The notes under the pieces were generated by a model that saw only the letters and a list, made by a program, of their open reading frames with translations, made no database searches and was not told the DNA's origin. A stretch of 21,622 bases of DNA from Chthoniobacterales bacterium (GTDB lineage: Bacteria; Verrucomicrobiota; Verrucomicrobiia; Chthoniobacterales; JACTMZ01): contig JAFMJK010000010.1 in assembly GCA_017853515.1 (NCBI GenBank), positions 1 to 21,622 of the forward strand, read 5' to 3'. How positions within the stretch are numbered: position 1 is the first letter of the stretch; each line of letters opens with the position of its first letter. The position numbers were made by a program, and so were the translations under genes. Shown piece after piece: positions 21,289 through 21,622 of the stretch.

Positions 21289-21622
21289 TCAGCTCACCTT
21301 GACCGGCTTGAGCTTCCAGATGTCCTTGGCGTATTCGGCGATGGTGCGGTCGCTGGAGAACTTGCCGACGCGCGCCGTATTGAGCACGGCCATCTTGCCC
21401 CAGCGGGGCTTGTCCTTGAATGCCTTGGAAACTTTTTCCTGCGCCTTGCAATACGACTCGAAGTCGGCGAGGCAGAGGAACGGATCGTGGTAGAGCAGGT
21501 TGTCGCGCAGCGGGGCGAGCACGTCGCGATGCTCGTTGCCCGTGAAGAAGTCGCTGCCCAGCCAGTCGATGACCGCGGCGAGTTCCGCGCTGGCCTTGTA
21601 ATACTCGGCCGGGTTGTAGCCC
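21289..21622 (-). CDS. glgP: Glycogen/starch phosphorylase, C-terminal fragment (cut by window edge)
   Basis: Only the last 111 residues are in the window, and the gene continues past its right end. The sequence starts GYNPAEYY and goes on through ELAAVIDWLGSDFF, LYHDPFLCLADFESYC and WGKMAVLNTARVGKFSSDR to end IWKLKPVKVS. These are well-known landmarks of the extreme C-terminus of glycogen phosphorylase (GlgP/MalP), a PLP enzyme that releases glucose-1-phosphate from alpha-glucans. The reading frame is intact to the edge. A sugar-type ABC ATPase gene follows on the same strand. Confidence 0.93.
   Translation of the reverse strand, partial: GYNPAEYYKASAELAAVIDWLGSDFFTGNEHRDVLAPLRDNLLYHDPFLCLADFESYCKAQEKVSKAFKDKPRWGKMAVLNTARVGKFSSDRTIAEYAKDIWKLKPVKVS

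Noticed and set aside
1..21622. CRISPR array, insertion sequence, prophage or toxin-antitoxin pair
   Set aside because: I found no regularly spaced repeats, terminal inverted repeats, transposase or integrase motifs, or paired small genes of that kind in the window.

Overview
The window is a GC-rich, gene-dense stretch of chromosome from a Gram-negative bacterium. It holds 17 protein genes (one cut by the window edge), one intact tRNA gene and one decayed tRNA-like copy. Codon use looks uniform, and I see no transposase, integrase, phage gene, CRISPR array or rRNA. My best guess is Verrucomicrobiota, at moderate confidence. The reasons are the system II (ResB/CcsA) cytochrome c maturation genes, a system most alpha- and gammaproteobacteria replace with system I, the high GC, and a small palindrome after lysS of a kind I associate with that phylum. 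No marker gene settles it.

Layout, left to right. 1-245 holds no supportable gene. 246-2269 (minus) is a DUF485 protein plus an ActP-type acetate/cation symporter, an acetate-uptake pair. 2358-2523 (minus) is a decayed tRNA-like sequence and an intact tRNA-Pro(CGG) with its own promoter. 2572-5753 (minus) is resB-ccsA, the membrane haem delivery and ligation machine for c-type cytochromes. 5894-8821 (minus) is a 975-residue membrane protein with about six PAS domains and no output domain. 8913-11124 (plus) is a short-chain dehydrogenase followed by lysS and a good terminator. 11160-12371 (minus) is a cytochrome P450. Divergent from it, 12470-14671 (plus) is a molybdenum cofactor operon, moaD-moaE-moeA-moaC, in which every junction is a 4-base stop/start overlap. 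14756-15979 (plus) is a DEAD-box-family RNA helicase with its own promoter-like site. Convergent with it, 15963-21622 (minus) reads glgP (C-terminus only), a MalK/UgpC-type ABC ATPase, a dGTPase, an alpha/beta hydrolase and a CopA-type copper ATPase; the last four are tightly packed.

Most of this is housekeeping and central metabolism. The less ordinary observations are: (1) the same extended promoter-like sequence, TTCCTTGCCGC-N15-CGATAAG, in front of both tRNA-Pro and the RNA helicase; (2) a degenerate tRNA copy next to tRNA-Pro; (3) a full-length multi-PAS sensor with no transmitter; (4) an apparent operon joining a sugar-type ABC ATPase, a dGTPase, a hydrolase and a copper pump; and (5) a helicase whose motif II reads DEVD instead of DEAD. 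I found no convincing evidence of a wholly new multi-gene system.
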